Source of the DNA: Paramesorhizobium deserti
Lineage (GTDB): Bacteria > Pseudomonadota > Alphaproteobacteria > Rhizobiales > Rhizobiaceae
Assembly (NCBI RefSeq): GCF_001558695.1
Contig: NZ_LNTU01000012.1
Span: forward strand, 620,001 to 684,000
Length of the DNA stretch: 64,000 nucleotides
Direction: 5' to 3'
Shown here: piece after piece, positions 27,949-39,214 of the stretch
How positions within the stretch are numbered: position 1 is the stretch's first letter
Layout: each line of letters opens with the position of its first letter
The notes under the pieces: model-generated
Seen by the model: the letters and a program-made list of their open reading frames with translations, nothing else
Told to the model about the DNA's origin: nothing
Database searches by the model: none
Position numbers and translations under genes: made by a program

Positions 27949-30201
27949 TCAGGAGAACCGGCCCGAGCGCGGGAAGCCCTTGGGCACCATCCGGCCGGCG
28001 GAGGCGCGCGCGCCGATCCATTCGGCAAGCTCGTCCTTGCTGCGGGTGAAGGTCCGGTCGGCGGCGTCCTGCCAGGTCAGGCCCTGCTCGATGGCGAAGG
28101 TGCGGATGTCGGAAACGCCGCCATCCTTGTATTTCTGCAGGCGCACCCCCTTGCCGCGGCCCATTTCCGGGATATCGGCCAGGGCGAAAACCAGCAGTTT
28201 CCGGTTCTCGCCGACGATGGCGACGTGATCGCCCGTGATGCGGCTGCAGATCTTGGCTTCGTCGGGCGCCTTCACATTCATGATCTGCTTGCCCTTGCGG
28301 GTGTTGGCCACCGTCTCCGTTTCGGGCACCACAAAGCCGTTGCCCTCGTGGGAGGCGAGAAGCAGCTTGCCGGCGGGGTTGTGCACAAAGGCGGTCACGA
28401 TATCCTGATCGTTCTCCATATCGACCATGATGCGGACAGGCTCGCCATGGCCGCGCCCGCCCGGCAGCGTATTGGCGCCGATGGTGTAGAACTTGCCGCC
28501 GGTGGTGAAGATCAGGATCTTGTCCGTTGTCTCAGCATGGAAGGCGAGCTTGAGCTTGTCGCCTTCCTTGAAGGTCAGCGCCGAGAAATCGGCCAGATGC
28601 CCCTTCATGGCGCGCAGCCAGCCTTTTTCGGAGACGACCACTGTAACCGGCTCCTTCTCGATCATCGCATGGTGGATGTCGCTGACGTCGTGGTTGGGCG
28701 CTTCGGCGAAGGTGGTGCGGCGCTTGCCGAGCGGCGTATCGGGTCCGAACTTCTTGCGGACATTGGCGATTTCCCAGCCGATCGTCTGCCATTGCTTGGC
28801 ATCGGAGGCGAGGAGCTCCTCGATCTGCTTCTTCTCCTCGGTGAGGGCGTCGAACTCCTTGCGGATTTCGAATTCCTCGAGCTTGCGCAGCGAGCGCAGC
28901 CGCATGTTGAGGATCGCTTCGGCCTGGTTGTCGGTCAGGCTGAACGTATCCATCAATTGCTGCTTGGGATGATCCTCCTCGCGGATGATGCGGATCACCT
29001 CGTCGAGGTTCAGATAGGCGATCAGATAGCCGCCGAGCACCTCCAGCCGCTTCTCGATCTCGCCGTGCCGGTAGCGCGAGCGGCGGATCAGCACTTCCTT
29101 GCGGTGCTCAAGCCATTCCTTCAGCACATCGCGCAAGGAAAGCACGTTCGGCACCTTGCCATGCGACAGCACGTTCATGTTGAGCGGGAAGCGGTTCTCC
29201 AGATCGGTCAGCTTGAACAGCGATTCCATCAGCAGTTCAGGATCGACCGAGCGGTTCTTCGGCTCCAGCACGATGCGGATATCTTCGGCGGATTCATCGC
29301 GTATGTCGTCGAGCAGCGGCAGCTTCTTTGCGATGAGCAGCTCGGCGATCTTCTCGATCAGACGCGATTTCTGCACCTGATAGGGAATTTCGGTGACGAC
29401 GATGACCCAAGTGCCGCGGCCGCCATCCTCCTTGTGCCAGCGCGCACGCAGGCGGAAGGCCCCTCGCCCGGTCCTGTAGGCCTCCAGGATCTGCTCCGCC
29501 GGTTCGACCAGAATGCCGCCGGTCGGGAAATCCGGTCCCGGCACCATCGCGACCAGTTCTTCGACGGTGGCGTCGGGCTTCTTGATCAGGTGCAGCGCCG
29601 CATCGCAGAGCTCGGCCGCATTGTGCGGCGGAATGGAGGTCGCCATGCCGACCGCGATACCGGAAGAGCCGTTCGCCAGAAGGTTGGGGAAGGCGCCGGG
29701 AAGGACGATCGGCTCCTCATCCTCCTCATTATAGGTGGGGCGGAAATCGATCGCGTCCTCGGTGATGCCGTCAAGAAGCAGCGTCGCCACATCGGTCATG
29801 CGCGCTTCTGTGTAGCGCATGGCGGCAGCGTTATCGCCGTCGATATTGCCGAAATTGCCCTGCCCGTCGACCAAGGGATAACGCACGGCGAAATCCTGCG
29901 CCAGGCGCACCAGCGCGTCATAGATCGCCTGGTCGCCATGCGGATGGAACTTGCCCATCACGTCGCCGACGATGCGGGCGCATTTCGCATAGGCCTGATC
30001 GGGATTGAGGCGCAGGAGCCGCATCGCGTGCATGATGCGGCGGTGCACCGGCTTCAGGCCATCGCGCACATCGGGAAGCGCCCGGTGCATGATGGTCGAA
30101 AGCGCGTAAGCGAGATAGCGCTCTTCCAGCGCCGACTTCAGGTCGACCGGTTCTATGTTGTTGTCGTCGCCGCCACCCGGCGGAATCAGGCTTTTTCCCA
30201 T
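27949..30201 (-). CDS. parC: DNA topoisomerase IV subunit A
   Basis: ParC cuts and passes DNA strands to unlink daughter chromosomes. The 750-residue protein has the winged-helix domain with catalytic Tyr130 ([10 protein letters not shown]), the tower and the C-terminal beta-propeller. The loop [19 protein letters not shown] is the quinolone-resistance region. The protein starts [13 protein letters not shown], the alphaproteobacterial form. Its convergent neighbour is a DMT transporter. Confidence 0.96.
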   Translation of the reverse strand: MGKSLIPPGGGDDNNIEPVDLKSALEERYLAYALSTIMHRALPDVRDGLKPVHRRIMHAMRLLRLNPDQAYAKCARIVGDVMGKFHPHGDQAIYDALVRLAQDFAVRYPLVDGQGNFGNIDGDNAAAMRYTEARMTDVATLLLDGITEDAIDFRPTYNEEDEEPIVLPGAFPNLLANGSSGIAVGMATSIPPHNAAELCDAALHLIKKPDATVEELVAMVPGPDFPTGGILVEPAEQILEAYRTGRGAFRLRARWHKEDGGRGTWVIVVTEIPYQVQKSRLIEKIAELLIAKKLPLLDDIRDESAEDIRIVLEPKNRSVDPELLMESLFKLTDLENRFPLNMNVLSHGKVPNVLSLRDVLKEWLEHRKEVLIRRSRYRHGEIEKRLEVLGGYLIAYLNLDEVIRIIREEDHPKQQLMDTFSLTDNQAEAILNMRLRSLRKLEEFEIRKEFDALTEEKKQIEELLASDAKQWQTIGWEIANVRKKFGPDTPLGKRRTTFAEAPNHDVSDIHHAMIEKEPVTVVVSEKGWLRAMKGHLADFSALTFKEGDKLKLAFHAETTDKILIFTTGGKFYTIGANTLPGGRGHGEPVRIMVDMENDQDIVTAFVHNPAGKLLLASHEGNGFVVPETETVANTRKGKQIMNVKAPDEAKICSRITGDHVAIVGENRKLLVFALADIPEMGRGKGVRLQKYKDGGVSDIRTFAIEQGLTWQDAADRTFTRSKDELAEWIGARASAGRMVPKGFPRSGRFS

Positions 30202-30466
30202 GGAATGGGGTTAGCAAGAGGGTGATTCTGCGGCAAGCCATTATGCGGAATCAGAGGCACGGGGCGGTGTTTTTCCGCATAATCCACCGCAATTCGACCT
30301 GTTTTCTCCGTACCGCCCGTTACGCCGCACCCAGCAATCGGCGCAGTTTGTGTCGTTGTTGAACTTTATAGGCAATCGAATGCGCACTCTAATTGCCGAA
30401 AATCAATTCCGATTCCGGGGCCGATACTGTAGAAAAACGGCCTACCGACCAAAGAGGAAGCCCCCA

Positions 30467-31669
30467 ATGCCCGTCATATCCATGCTGAAATCAACGGCAC
30501 GCAATCTTGCTGCGGCGTCCGCCCTGTCGCTCATGATGGCGGGATCGGCCTTCGCATTCGACGGCAATGCCGTGGCGGAGCGCCTGAAGGAACTCTACGC
30601 GGCACAGGGCGGCGAACTCGCCTATCAGAGCGTGGAAACCAACGGCTCGACGGTTGTTCTGAAGGGCGCATCGGTCAGAGCGCCGGGGACGGCGGCGCAG
30701 GAAAAATCCATCGATCTCGGCGATGTCGCGCTCAACAATGTCTCCGATGCGTCCGACGGCGGCTACGATATCGGCCAGGCCGACATACCCGATATGACTC
30801 TCTCCTTCGAGGGGACGAACATCGCGATCAAGGGCATGGAGATGGAAAACCTCCATCTGGCGCCCAAGGGATCGAGCGATCCGCTGGCCAGCATCCTCTA
30901 CTACCAGAAAGCCGAGATCAACGAGATCACCGTCAATCAGGCCGGTAACAACATCGCGACGATGCAGGACATCGTGGCGACGATCTCGCCTTTCAAGCAG
31001 GGTTCTCCCATCGACTACACCTGGGATGTCGACAAGATCGCGATCGATCTGAGCAAGGCAGAGCCTTCGAAGGCGAAGGAGACGCTGACGGCGCTCGGCT
31101 ACGAGAAGATCAACGGCCATATCGATTCCAAGGGAAGCTGGTCGGTCCCGGACGGGCGCTTCAAGCTCGATCAGTTCAACCTCGTCATGGATGACGGCGG
31201 CACGCTCGGCATGACCTTCGACCTCGGCGGCTATACGCTCGATTTCATCAAGGGAATACAGGAGGCGCAGGCGACCCTCTCCGACAATCCGGACAGCGAC
31301 GCGGCGGGGCTGGCAATGCTCGGCCTGATGCAGCAATTGACGGTAAACGGCGCGTCGATCCGTTTCGATGACGCTTCGCTCACCAACAAGCTCCTGGACT
31401 ATTTCGCCAACCAGCAGGGCAGCGACCGCGCGACGCTCACCAACCAGGTGAAGGCGGTGCTGCCGCTCTTTGCCGGGCAGTTGAAGAATGCCGCATTCGC
31501 CGCCCAGGTGACGCAGGCGGTCAGCACCTATATCGACAATCCGAAGTCTCTGGAAATCCGGGCAACGCCGTCCGCGCCTGTCCCTGTCGCCGTTCTCATG
31601 GCCACCGGCTCGGCGCAGCCCGAAAAGCTGCCGGATCTGCTCAATGTGACGGTGACGGCGAATAAGTAG
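30467..31669 (+). CDS. Secreted protein of unknown function
   Basis: The 400-residue protein has a signal peptide (MPVISMLKSTARNLAAASALSL then a hydrophobic run, cut near SAFAFDG). The mature part is rich in repeated short beta-strands and small residues. I recognise no enzyme motif; conserved hypothetical proteins of this kind occur across rhizobia. GAGGAAG precedes the ATG at 30467; the frame extends to 30350. A strong bidirectional terminator follows, shared with aspS. Confidence 0.65.
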   Translation: MPVISMLKSTARNLAAASALSLMMAGSAFAFDGNAVAERLKELYAAQGGELAYQSVETNGSTVVLKGASVRAPGTAAQEKSIDLGDVALNNVSDASDGGYDIGQADIPDMTLSFEGTNIAIKGMEMENLHLAPKGSSDPLASILYYQKAEINEITVNQAGNNIATMQDIVATISPFKQGSPIDYTWDVDKIAIDLSKAEPSKAKETLTALGYEKINGHIDSKGSWSVPDGRFKLDQFNLVMDDGGTLGMTFDLGGYTLDFIKGIQEAQATLSDNPDSDAAGLAMLGLMQQLTVNGASIRFDDASLTNKLLDYFANQQGSDRATLTNQVKAVLPLFAGQLKNAAFAAQVTQAVSTYIDNPKSLEIRATPSAPVPVAVLMATGSAQPEKLPDLLNVTVTANK

Positions 31670-31786
31670 GCAATGCAGCAGCTTTATCTCTCCCTTGCGG
31701 GAGAGAAAGCGATTTCAACATCTTAGCGAAGCCAAGTGTTAGCAAATCGCAAGAGAGGGGGCGTACCGATCCCCACCTGATCTCAA

Positions 31787-31820
31787 CAAAAAAAGCCCGG
31801 CATCACTGCCGGGCTTTTTC
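31787..31820. terminator. Bidirectional intrinsic terminator
   Basis: A-run, AAAGCCCGGCA, loop TCAC, TGCCGGGCTTT, T-run: the hairpin works in both directions between the secreted-protein gene and the convergent aspS (31841). Confidence 0.9.
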
Positions 31821-31840
31821 ATAATCATCTGAATCGCTTG

Positions 31841-33631
31841 CTAGGCGTCCTTCTTAACCGGAGCGAGCCGGATGTGAAGGTCGCGCAATTGCGCGGGCGT
31901 CGCTTCGGACGGCGCGTTCATCAACAGGTCGTAGGCCTGCTGGTTCATCGGGAACATGGTGATCTCACGCAAATTCTTCGCGCCGACCAGCAGCATTACG
32001 ATGCGGTCGATGCCCGCCGCCATGCCACCATGCGGCGGCGCGCCATACTGGAAGGCGCGATAGAGGCCGCCGAAACGCTCTTCCACCGTGTCGCGGTCGA
32101 AACCGACGATCTCGAACGCCTTGACCATCGTGTCGGGCAGATGGTTGCGGATGCCGCCCGAGGCGATCTCGAAGCCGTTGCAGACCATGTCGTACTGGAA
32201 GGCCTTGATCGACAGCGGATCGGCATTCTGCAGCGCCTCGATGCCGCCCTGCGGCATGGAGAACGGGTTGTGGCCGAAATCGATCTTCTTCTCGTCCTCG
32301 TTCCATTCGTAGAACGGGAAATCGATGATCCAGCACAGTTCGAAGCGGTCACGGTCGACGAGATCCAGCTCCTCGCCGACGCGGGTGCGCGCGGCGCCGG
32401 CGAAGGCGACGAATTTCTTCGGGTCGCCGGCGACGAAGAAGCAGGCATCGCCGTCGTCGAGGCCAAGCTGAGTACGGATCGCCTCGGTGCGTTCCGGGCC
32501 GATGTTCTTGGCGAGCGGGCCGGCGCCTTCCAGCGCCTCGCCTTCCTTGCGCCAGAAGATATAGCCGAGGCCGGGCTGGCCCTCGCCCTGCGCCCAGGAG
32601 TTCATGCGGTCGCAGAAGGCGCGTGAACCGCCGGTTTTCGCGGGGATAGCCCAGATTTCGACCTTCGGGTCGCTGGCGATCATGTTGGCGAAGACCTTGA
32701 AGCCGGAACCGGCGAAATGCTCCGTCACCGCCTCCATGACGATGGGATTGCGCAGATCAGGCTTGTCGGAACCGTATTTGCGCATCGCCTCATCATAGGG
32801 AATGCGCGGGAACTCCTTCGTGACCGGCTTGCCCTCGGCGAATTCCTCGAACACGCCGCGCAGCACCGGTTCCATCGTCTTCAGGATATCTTCCTGCTCG
32901 ACGAAGCTCATTTCCAGGTCGAGCTGGTAGAACTCGCCCGGCAGGCGGTCGGCGCGCGGGTCCTCGTCGCGGAAGCAGGGCGCGATCTGGAAATAGCGGT
33001 CGAAGCCCGAGACCATGATGAGCTGCTTATAGATCTGCGGCGCCTGCGGTAGCGCATAGAACTTGCCGGGATGGATACGGCTCGGCACGAGGAAGTCGCG
33101 CGCGCCTTCCGGCGACGACGCGGTCAGGATCGGCGTCGAGAATTCGGTGAAGCCCACCTCGCCCATGCGCCGGCGCATGGCGGCGATGATCTTCGTGCGG
33201 CTCATGATGTTCTTGTGCAGCGTGTCGCGGCGCAGGTCGAGGAAGCGGTATTTGAGGCGGATATCCTCGGGGTAATCGGGCTCGCCGAACACCGGCAGCG
33301 GCAGTTCCTTCGCCGTTGACAGCACCTCGATCTCACGCGCGAAAATCTCGACCTCGCCCGTCGGCAGGTTGGGGTTGACCGTTTCCTCCGTGCGGGCCTT
33401 CACCTCGCCGTCGACCCGGATCACCCATTCGCCGCGAACGGTTTCGGCAACCTTGAAGGCCGGCGAATCGGGATCGGCGACGATCTGCGTCAGGCCGTAA
33501 TGGTCGCGCAGGTCGATAAAGAGAATTCCGCCATGGTCACGGACGCGATGAACCCAGCCCGACAGGCGGACGGTCGAGCCGACGTCCGACTTGCGAAGTG
33601 CTGCGCAGGTGTGGCTGCGGTAACGGTGCAT
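31841..33631 (-). CDS. aspS: Aspartate-tRNA ligase
   Basis: The 596-residue enzyme has the OB-fold anticodon domain (residues 1-105), class II motif 2 ([10 protein letters not shown]) and motif 3 ([13 protein letters not shown]), and the bacterial GAD insertion. The ATG at 33631 has AGAGGC upstream; the frame runs to 33700. Whether it also charges tRNA-Asn for the amidotransferase route cannot be decided here. Confidence 0.97.
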   Translation of the reverse strand: MHRYRSHTCAALRKSDVGSTVRLSGWVHRVRDHGGILFIDLRDHYGLTQIVADPDSPAFKVAETVRGEWVIRVDGEVKARTEETVNPNLPTGEVEIFAREIEVLSTAKELPLPVFGEPDYPEDIRLKYRFLDLRRDTLHKNIMSRTKIIAAMRRRMGEVGFTEFSTPILTASSPEGARDFLVPSRIHPGKFYALPQAPQIYKQLIMVSGFDRYFQIAPCFRDEDPRADRLPGEFYQLDLEMSFVEQEDILKTMEPVLRGVFEEFAEGKPVTKEFPRIPYDEAMRKYGSDKPDLRNPIVMEAVTEHFAGSGFKVFANMIASDPKVEIWAIPAKTGGSRAFCDRMNSWAQGEGQPGLGYIFWRKEGEALEGAGPLAKNIGPERTEAIRTQLGLDDGDACFFVAGDPKKFVAFAGAARTRVGEELDLVDRDRFELCWIIDFPFYEWNEDEKKIDFGHNPFSMPQGGIEALQNADPLSIKAFQYDMVCNGFEIASGGIRNHLPDTMVKAFEIVGFDRDTVEERFGGLYRAFQYGAPPHGGMAAGIDRIVMLLVGAKNLREITMFPMNQQAYDLLMNAPSEATPAQLRDLHIRLAPVKKDA

Positions 33632-33720
33632 GATGTCTGCCTCTGAAATTATGGAAATGAAGCGCGTTGCCACGCCGAAAATTCGGGCGGACAAGCGCAT
33701 TTTGACCGGGATTTGTCAAG

Positions 33721-33850
33721 GGAGTAAGGGAGTAAGGGAGTAAGGGAGTAAGGGAGTAAGGGAGTAAGGGAGTAAGGGAGTTGGTGGCTGATTCCTCCGA
33801 GGAGGTCCATCCTATTCCCCTATTCCCCTATTCCCCTATTCCCCTATTCC
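33721..33850. repeat. Octamer tandem array plus inverted octamer array
   Basis: Seven and a half copies of GGAGTAAG (33721-33780) are followed, after a 30-base spacer, by five copies of CCTATTCC (33811-33850), whose complement is GGAATAGG. The two arrays can pair imperfectly. They lie in the divergent region between aspS and rnd. Confidence 0.85.
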
Positions 33851-33881
33851 CCTGCTCACGTAATCCCCTTATACAAACCTC

Positions 33882-35036
33882 ATGAAGCTGATTACGACGA
33901 CCCAGGGCCTCGAAGAGGCCGTTTCCGCCCTTTCGAAATCCGATTTCGTCACCATCGACACCGAATTCATCAGGGAAACAACATTCTGGCCTGAGCTGTG
34001 CCTCATCCAGATGGCGTCTCCCGATCATACGGCGCTGGTCGATGCGCTGGCGCCCGATCTCGATCTCAAGCCCTTCTTCGCGCTTATGGCCGACGAGAAG
34101 GTGATGAAGGTTTTCCACGCCGCGCGGCAGGATATCGAGATCATTTTCCATCTGGGCGATCTCATCCCGCATCCGGTGTTCGACACCCAGGTCGCAGCCA
34201 TGGTCTGCGGCTTCGGCGATGCGATCTCCTATGACCAGCTCGTCCACCGGGTGACCGGCGCGCATCTCGACAAATCCTCCCGCTTCACCGATTGGCGGCG
34301 GCGGCCGCTTTCGGAAAAGCAGCTCGAATATGCGCTGGCCGACGTCACCTATCTCAGAGACATCTATCTCCACCTGAAAGCGGAGCTTGAGAAGGAAGGC
34401 CGCGCCGACTGGGTCAATGAGGAGATGAATATCCTCACCGCGCGGGAAACCTATGACCTCCATCCCGACGATGCATGGAAGCGGCTCAAATCCAGGCTGC
34501 GCAAGCCGCCGGAACTGGCGGTCATGCGCGCGGTGGCGGCGTGGCGCGAACGCGAGGCGCGCGAGCGCAACGTGCCGCGCGGCCGCGTCATCAAGGACGA
34601 CACCATCTACGAGATCGCCCAGCAGCAGCCGACCGACGCCGAGGCGCTGGGACGCCTCAGGACCATTCCGAAGGGCTGGGAGCGCTCGGGCCAGGCAGCC
34701 GGGCTGATCGCCGTCGTCAATGAAGCGCTTTCCATGCCGAAGGACCAGATGCCGCGGCTGCCCAAGCAATCGCATTCGCCGGAAGGCGCGGGCGCGGCGG
34801 CCGATCTTCTCAAGGTGCTGTTGAAGCTCGTCACCGAAGAATATGGCGTCGCCGCCAAGATCGTCGCCAATTCCGATGATATCGACAAGATTGCAGCCCA
34901 GGGGGAAAAGGCCGAGGTGGCAGCACTTCACGGCTGGCGCCGCGAAGTGTTCGGCGAAAAGGCGCTGAAGCTCATCAGCGGTGAAATCGGCATCAAGTTC
35001 GAGAACCGGCGGATCACGGCGGTGGAGCTGGATTGA
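33882..35036 (+). CDS. rnd: Ribonuclease D
   Basis: RNase D is a 3'-to-5' exoribonuclease trimming tRNA and other RNA. The 384-residue protein has the DEDD exonuclease motifs Asp26 and Glu28 in FVTIDTEFIRE, HAARQDIEI, and YALADVTYL, followed by an HRDC domain (near 215-290). It is divergent from aspS. Confidence 0.94.
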   Translation: MKLITTTQGLEEAVSALSKSDFVTIDTEFIRETTFWPELCLIQMASPDHTALVDALAPDLDLKPFFALMADEKVMKVFHAARQDIEIIFHLGDLIPHPVFDTQVAAMVCGFGDAISYDQLVHRVTGAHLDKSSRFTDWRRRPLSEKQLEYALADVTYLRDIYLHLKAELEKEGRADWVNEEMNILTARETYDLHPDDAWKRLKSRLRKPPELAVMRAVAAWREREARERNVPRGRVIKDDTIYEIAQQQPTDAEALGRLRTIPKGWERSGQAAGLIAVVNEALSMPKDQMPRLPKQSHSPEGAGAAADLLKVLLKLVTEEYGVAAKIVANSDDIDKIAAQGEKAEVAALHGWRREVFGEKALKLISGEIGIKFENRRITAVELD

Positions 35037-35055
35037 GGGTAAAAGGGCTTCGCCC

Positions 35056-35337
35056 ATGAAGTGTGGGGCGTATTGCGCTTGTATACGCAAGCCATGGCCA
35101 AGCCTGCCAACGGATGAAGCGGCGGAGGCTTTTGTCGAACAAGCCGATCTGTCCCAGTATGATTGGAACGCGGCGGAACCGGTGAGCTACGAATTCGAGA
35201 AGAAGGCGGCAGCGCTCAACATGCGAATTCCGCAGAACCTGCTCGACGCGGTCAAGGCGAAGGCAGCCGCAAAGGGCGTTCCCTTTACACGCTACATCCA
35301 GCCGTTGATCGAGAAGGACATCGCCAGATCATCCTGA
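35056..35337 (+). CDS. Orphan CopG/BrnA-type antitoxin-like protein
   Basis: The frame encodes 93 residues. From LPTDEAAEAFVEQADLSQYD to the end it matches CopG/BrnA ribbon-helix-helix antitoxins: a PTDEEAE-F-E-ADL-DY leader and a C-terminal RHH (MRIPQNLLDAVKAKAAAKGVPFTRYIQ). The N-terminal residues before LPTDE come from a different-looking upstream sequence. The better start, ATGGCCAAG at 35094, is out of frame, which suggests a frameshift near the start codon. No toxin gene is adjacent. It may be non-functional or a decayed TA remnant. Confidence 0.7.
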   Translation: MKCGAYCACIRKPWPSLPTDEAAEAFVEQADLSQYDWNAAEPVSYEFEKKAAALNMRIPQNLLDAVKAKAAAKGVPFTRYIQPLIEKDIARSS

Positions 35338-35399
35338 GTCGGCCAATAAGGTAGCCAAAGGACAGCGAAGCCAGAGGCGAAACGAGCTCTCTCCTGGCG

Positions 35400-36920
35400 T
35401 TACCCCTCCCCCACCGCCAGATGCAGCTCGCGCCCGATGAGCTTGGCCAAATGCTGCAGGCGGCCTTCCGGCCGGCCGGCCACCAGCTCGGCATGGCTCT
35501 TAGGAACCAGGAGCTCAAGGCCGCCGTTCTCCGTCTCGCGCCATTTGAGGCGGGGGATGATGCCCGGCATCGATGCCGACAGGAGATAGACGACGCGCAG
35601 CAGCGCGCCCAGAAGCTTCGCCCGCTCGCGTAAGCGTGGTGTTGCGAGGCCCATGATCTCGGGCGCCACGGCATCATCCACCACCCCTTCGTGACGGAAA
35701 TAATTGGCGAGCGCCACATAGGAACGGCCGGGGTGGTCGATGCCGCTGAAGGAACCATGCGCTATGAGGTTCAACGCCTGCGATCCACGATAATCGGGGT
35801 GCGCCCGCCAGCTGATATCGGCGAGCAGGCAGGCGGCGCGGCGGTAGCGCGCCTCGTCCTCCGTCTCGTCGAAGCCGAGTATCTCGAAGGCCTTTTCCGT
35901 CCAGTCGGCCAGCTCATGCGCATGACGCGGCGAGCGGGCGCGCAGGATGGCTGTCTCCTCCGCCGCGGCAAGCAGCGGATCGGCCCGCTGCTCCTGCTTG
36001 GAGAGCAGCGAATAGAGATAGCCCTCGCGCACGCCGAGCGCCGAAAAGACGATCCTCGAGGGCTTCATCCGGCGCACGGTTTCCAGAAGCACCGTCGATC
36101 CGTAGGAGAGCAGCTGCCGGCGGCTCTTCGATACCGCCTCGATGCCACGCATATGGTCGATATCGCCCTTGGCGACGCGAAGCAGGAAATTATGCGCTTC
36201 GTGCGGATCGATCTCATAGGCGTGCATGATATGCAGCGGATAGTGCTTGGCGCTCATGTGCAGCTTGGCGAGATTTCGCCAGGTGCCGCCGACGGCATAG
36301 AAGATGCGCCCCTCCCCCTTATCCAGGAGCTTGGCCCGGGCGAGCTCCGTACGCGCGATCTTGGCCGCTTCGGCAGGCTTACCGTTGGAAAGGTCCTGCA
36401 GGCGGAGGCCGCCCAGCGGCAGCGTGATGCCGTCGCCTATCGTATGGCCGCGCACATCGACCAGCTCCAGACTGCCGCCGCCGAGATCGCCAGCGATGCC
36501 ATCCGGATTGTGAAAGCCTGAGATGATGCCGAGCGCGGAGTAATAGGCCTCCTCCTTGCCGGAGAGCACCTGAATGTGCTCGCCCAGCACGGCTTCCGCC
36601 TCAGCGATGAAGGCGGGGCCGTTCTCCGCCTCGCGCGCGGCGGCGGTGGCGAGCGCGTGCAGCGACGAGGCGCCGGCCTGCTCGGCAAGCGCACGGAAAC
36701 GCTTGAGCGCGCGCAATGCGCTGTCGACCGATTTGTCGTTGAGACGGCCGGTCCTGGCCAGCCCCTTGCCGAGGCCGCACAGGATCTTCTCGTTGAAAAG
36801 CACCGTCGGGGAGCGGACGATGCCTTCATAGACGACCAGACGGACCGAGTTTGACCCGATATCGATGACAGCGACAGGCTGACGCCCTTTCAGGCGCCCC
36901 TGAGCCAAGGAAAGACTCAT
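35400..36920 (-). CDS. ppx: Exopolyphosphatase (Ppx/GppA family)
   Basis: Ppx degrades polyphosphate or pppGpp. The 506-residue protein has the actin-like ATPase motifs [15 protein letters not shown] at the N-terminus and [13 protein letters not shown] near residue 135, and a C-terminal HD-like helical part. Its ATG overlaps the ppk stop as ATGA (36917-36920). Synthesis and degradation of polyphosphate are therefore encoded in one transcript. Confidence 0.93.
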   Translation of the reverse strand: MSLSLAQGRLKGRQPVAVIDIGSNSVRLVVYEGIVRSPTVLFNEKILCGLGKGLARTGRLNDKSVDSALRALKRFRALAEQAGASSLHALATAAAREAENGPAFIAEAEAVLGEHIQVLSGKEEAYYSALGIISGFHNPDGIAGDLGGGSLELVDVRGHTIGDGITLPLGGLRLQDLSNGKPAEAAKIARTELARAKLLDKGEGRIFYAVGGTWRNLAKLHMSAKHYPLHIMHAYEIDPHEAHNFLLRVAKGDIDHMRGIEAVSKSRRQLLSYGSTVLLETVRRMKPSRIVFSALGVREGYLYSLLSKQEQRADPLLAAAEETAILRARSPRHAHELADWTEKAFEILGFDETEDEARYRRAACLLADISWRAHPDYRGSQALNLIAHGSFSGIDHPGRSYVALANYFRHEGVVDDAVAPEIMGLATPRLRERAKLLGALLRVVYLLSASMPGIIPRLKWRETENGGLELLVPKSHAELVAGRPEGRLQHLAKLIGRELHLAVGEG

Positions 36921-39145
36921 GCGGTCCGGTTTCTCTCGGCTCGGGCGCGCTTGCGATGGGCGATCAGGCGAGGCGCCGAGGATTTCAGCGATTTGCCGCG
37001 ACCCGACAGGCTTGGATTGGTCATGAAGTATTCCTGCGCGTTGAAGGCTTCTTCTCCCTCGGCAGGTTTTATCCGGCGGGAGGTACCGTCGGCAAGTAGT
37101 TCGTAGCTCTGCTGGTTGTCAATGATGTTGGCGAGCATGATCTGCGAAAGCACCTGCTGATGCACCGTCGCGTTGGTGATGGGAACCAGCGTCTCCACGC
37201 GGCGGTCGAGATTGCGCGGCATCATGTCAGCCGAGCCGAAATAGACGATCGCCTTCTCCGAAGGCAGGTCATGGCCGTTGCCGAAACAGAAGATGCGGCT
37301 GTGCTCGAGGAACCGCCCGACGATGGATTTGGCCCGGATATTGTCGGAAAGGCCCGGAACCTTCGGCCTCAGGCAGCATATGCCGCGCACCACCAGGTCG
37401 ATTTCCACGCCGCCCATGCTGGCGCGATAGAGCGCATCGATGATCTGAGGATCGACGAGCGAGTTCATCTTCATCCAGATGGCGGCGGGGCGGCCGGCCT
37501 TGGCATGGGCGATTTCATCGTCGATGTGCTTGAGGATGCGGTCACGCAAGGTGAGCGGCGACACGGCAATGCTCATTTTCTCCGTCGGCTGGGCATAGCC
37601 GGTGATGAAATTGAAGATGTGCGAGACGTCGCGCGCGATATCCGGGTCCGTCGTGAAGAAGGAGAGATCGGTATAGATGCGGGCGGTGATCGGATGATAA
37701 TTGCCGGTGCCGAGATGCACATAGGTCCTGAGCTTCGCATCCTCGCGGCGGACCACCAGAGACATCTTCGCGTGCGTCTTCAACTCGATGAAGCCGAAGA
37801 CGACCTGGACGCCCGCCCGCTCCAGATCGCGCGCCCAGCGGATATTCGCCTCCTCGTCGAAACGCGCCTTCAGTTCGACCAGCGCCGTCACCGACTTCCC
37901 TGCCTCCGCCGCGTCGACCAGCGCGCGGACGATCGGGCTGTCATTGGAAGTGCGATAAAGCGTCTGCTTGATGGCCAGCACGTCGGGATCGGCGGCCGCC
38001 TGACGCAGGAACTGCACCACCACATCGAAGGATTCGTAGGGATGGTGAACGACGATGTCCTTCTCGCGGATGGCCGCGAAGCAATCGCCGCCATGCTCGC
38101 GGATGCGCTCCGGGAAACGCGGATTGTAGGGCACGAATTTCAGGTCGTCGCGCGGAATGGAGACGATCTCGGAGATCATGCTGAGCGCCAGCAGGCCCTT
38201 CAAGACGCTGATGCGGTTTTCCGGCACGGCAAGCTCGGTGGCGACGAAGACGCGCAGCGGCTCCGGCATCTCGCTGTCGAACTCGATGCGGATCACCTGG
38301 CCGCGGCGGCGGCGCTTCAGCGCGCTCTCGAACAGGCGCACCAGATCCTCCGCCTCTTCCTCGACCTCGATATCACTGTCGCGGATGATGCGGAAGGTGC
38401 CGGCGCCCTTCACTTCATAGCCCGGGAAAAGCCGGCCGATGAAAAGGCTCACCGCATTCTCCAGCGAGATGAACCTGTAGTGGCCGTTCTCGGTTGGAAG
38501 CTGGATGAAACGCTTGAGGGCAACGGGCAGGCGCAGCAGCGCCGTCATCGGCTGGTTGTCGGCGCGGCGGGCGAGCTGCAGCGCGATCGAGAAGCCAAGG
38601 TTGGGGATGAAAGGAAACGGGTGCGCCGGGTCGATCGACAGCGGGGTCAGGACCGGGAAGATCGTCTCGAGGAAATGGTCCTCCAGCCAGATTTTTTCGT
38701 TCTTGCGCAACGCATCCGGCTTGACGATCTCGATATTCTCGCGAGACAGCTCCTGAAGCAGACCGTGCAGGTTCTCCTGCTGCGCCGCCTGGAGCTTGCC
38801 GACCTCCTCCAGCACGAATTCGAGCTGCTCCTGCGGCGTCCGTCCGTCGGCGCTGCGCGTGGCGATACCGGCGCGCACCTGCCCCGCAAGGCCGGCGATC
38901 CGAACCATGAAGAACTCGTCGAGATTGGCCGCGGAAATCGAGAGGAAACGCAGGCGTTCCAGCAGCGGCTGCTTCCCGTTGCGGGCTTCCTCCAGCACAC
39001 GAGCGTTGAACTGCAGCCAGGAGAATTCGCGATTGACGAAACGATCGGGACTTTCCAGGAGAGAACGCTCTCCCGGCGCGGCGGCCGCCTCCGCTTCGAT
39101 CCTGGTTGCGGCTTTCTCTATCGCTGTCATGTTCGTTTCGTTCAT
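36917..39145 (-). CDS. ppk1: Polyphosphate kinase 1
   Basis: PPK1 reversibly polymerises the gamma-phosphate of ATP into polyphosphate. The 742-residue protein has the N-terminal domain starting [20 protein letters not shown], the PPK head, and the catalytic phospholipase-D-like domains with the autophosphorylated His in [10 protein letters not shown] chose the ATG at 39145; GTG at 39154 and ATG at 39130 are possible. A Pho box lies about 50 bases upstream, so PhoB control is likely. Confidence 0.94.
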   Translation of the reverse strand: MNETNMTAIEKAATRIEAEAAAAPGERSLLESPDRFVNREFSWLQFNARVLEEARNGKQPLLERLRFLSISAANLDEFFMVRIAGLAGQVRAGIATRSADGRTPQEQLEFVLEEVGKLQAAQQENLHGLLQELSRENIEIVKPDALRKNEKIWLEDHFLETIFPVLTPLSIDPAHPFPFIPNLGFSIALQLARRADNQPMTALLRLPVALKRFIQLPTENGHYRFISLENAVSLFIGRLFPGYEVKGAGTFRIIRDSDIEVEEEAEDLVRLFESALKRRRRGQVIRIEFDSEMPEPLRVFVATELAVPENRISVLKGLLALSMISEIVSIPRDDLKFVPYNPRFPERIREHGGDCFAAIREKDIVVHHPYESFDVVVQFLRQAAADPDVLAIKQTLYRTSNDSPIVRALVDAAEAGKSVTALVELKARFDEEANIRWARDLERAGVQVVFGFIELKTHAKMSLVVRREDAKLRTYVHLGTGNYHPITARIYTDLSFFTTDPDIARDVSHIFNFITGYAQPTEKMSIAVSPLTLRDRILKHIDDEIAHAKAGRPAAIWMKMNSLVDPQIIDALYRASMGGVEIDLVVRGICCLRPKVPGLSDNIRAKSIVGRFLEHSRIFCFGNGHDLPSEKAIVYFGSADMMPRNLDRRVETLVPITNATVHQQVLSQIMLANIIDNQQSYELLADGTSRRIKPAEGEEAFNAQEYFMTNPSLSGRGKSLKSSAPRLIAHRKRARAERNRTA

Positions 39146-39196
39146 CTCACCCACACTCCGGTTCCGTCCGGTATACCCGGATCAGCCACAGAACCT

Positions 39197-39214
39197 ATGA
39201 AAGTCTTATGACAG
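39197..39214 (-). promoter_or_regulatory. Pho box upstream of ppk-ppx
   Basis: On the minus strand, CTGTCAT-AAGA-CTTTCAT: two 7-bp half-sites with 4-bp spacing (11-bp period), as in PhoB sites of Agrobacterium and Sinorhizobium. Its 3' end is 51 bases from the chosen ppk start. A further CTATCAA lies just upstream. Confidence 0.7.

Noticed and set aside
27895-30225. A 776-codon open frame on the plus strand opposite parC
   Set aside because: It is the antisense shadow of parC produced by high-GC codon bias; it has no domain sense and the minus-strand gene is a complete topoisomerase subunit.
33721-33850. CRISPR array
   Set aside because: Units are 8 bases with no spacers between them; these are simple tandem repeats.
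37160-39211. A 683-codon open frame opposite ppk
   Set aside because: Same reason: antisense shadow of a full-length polyphosphate kinase.
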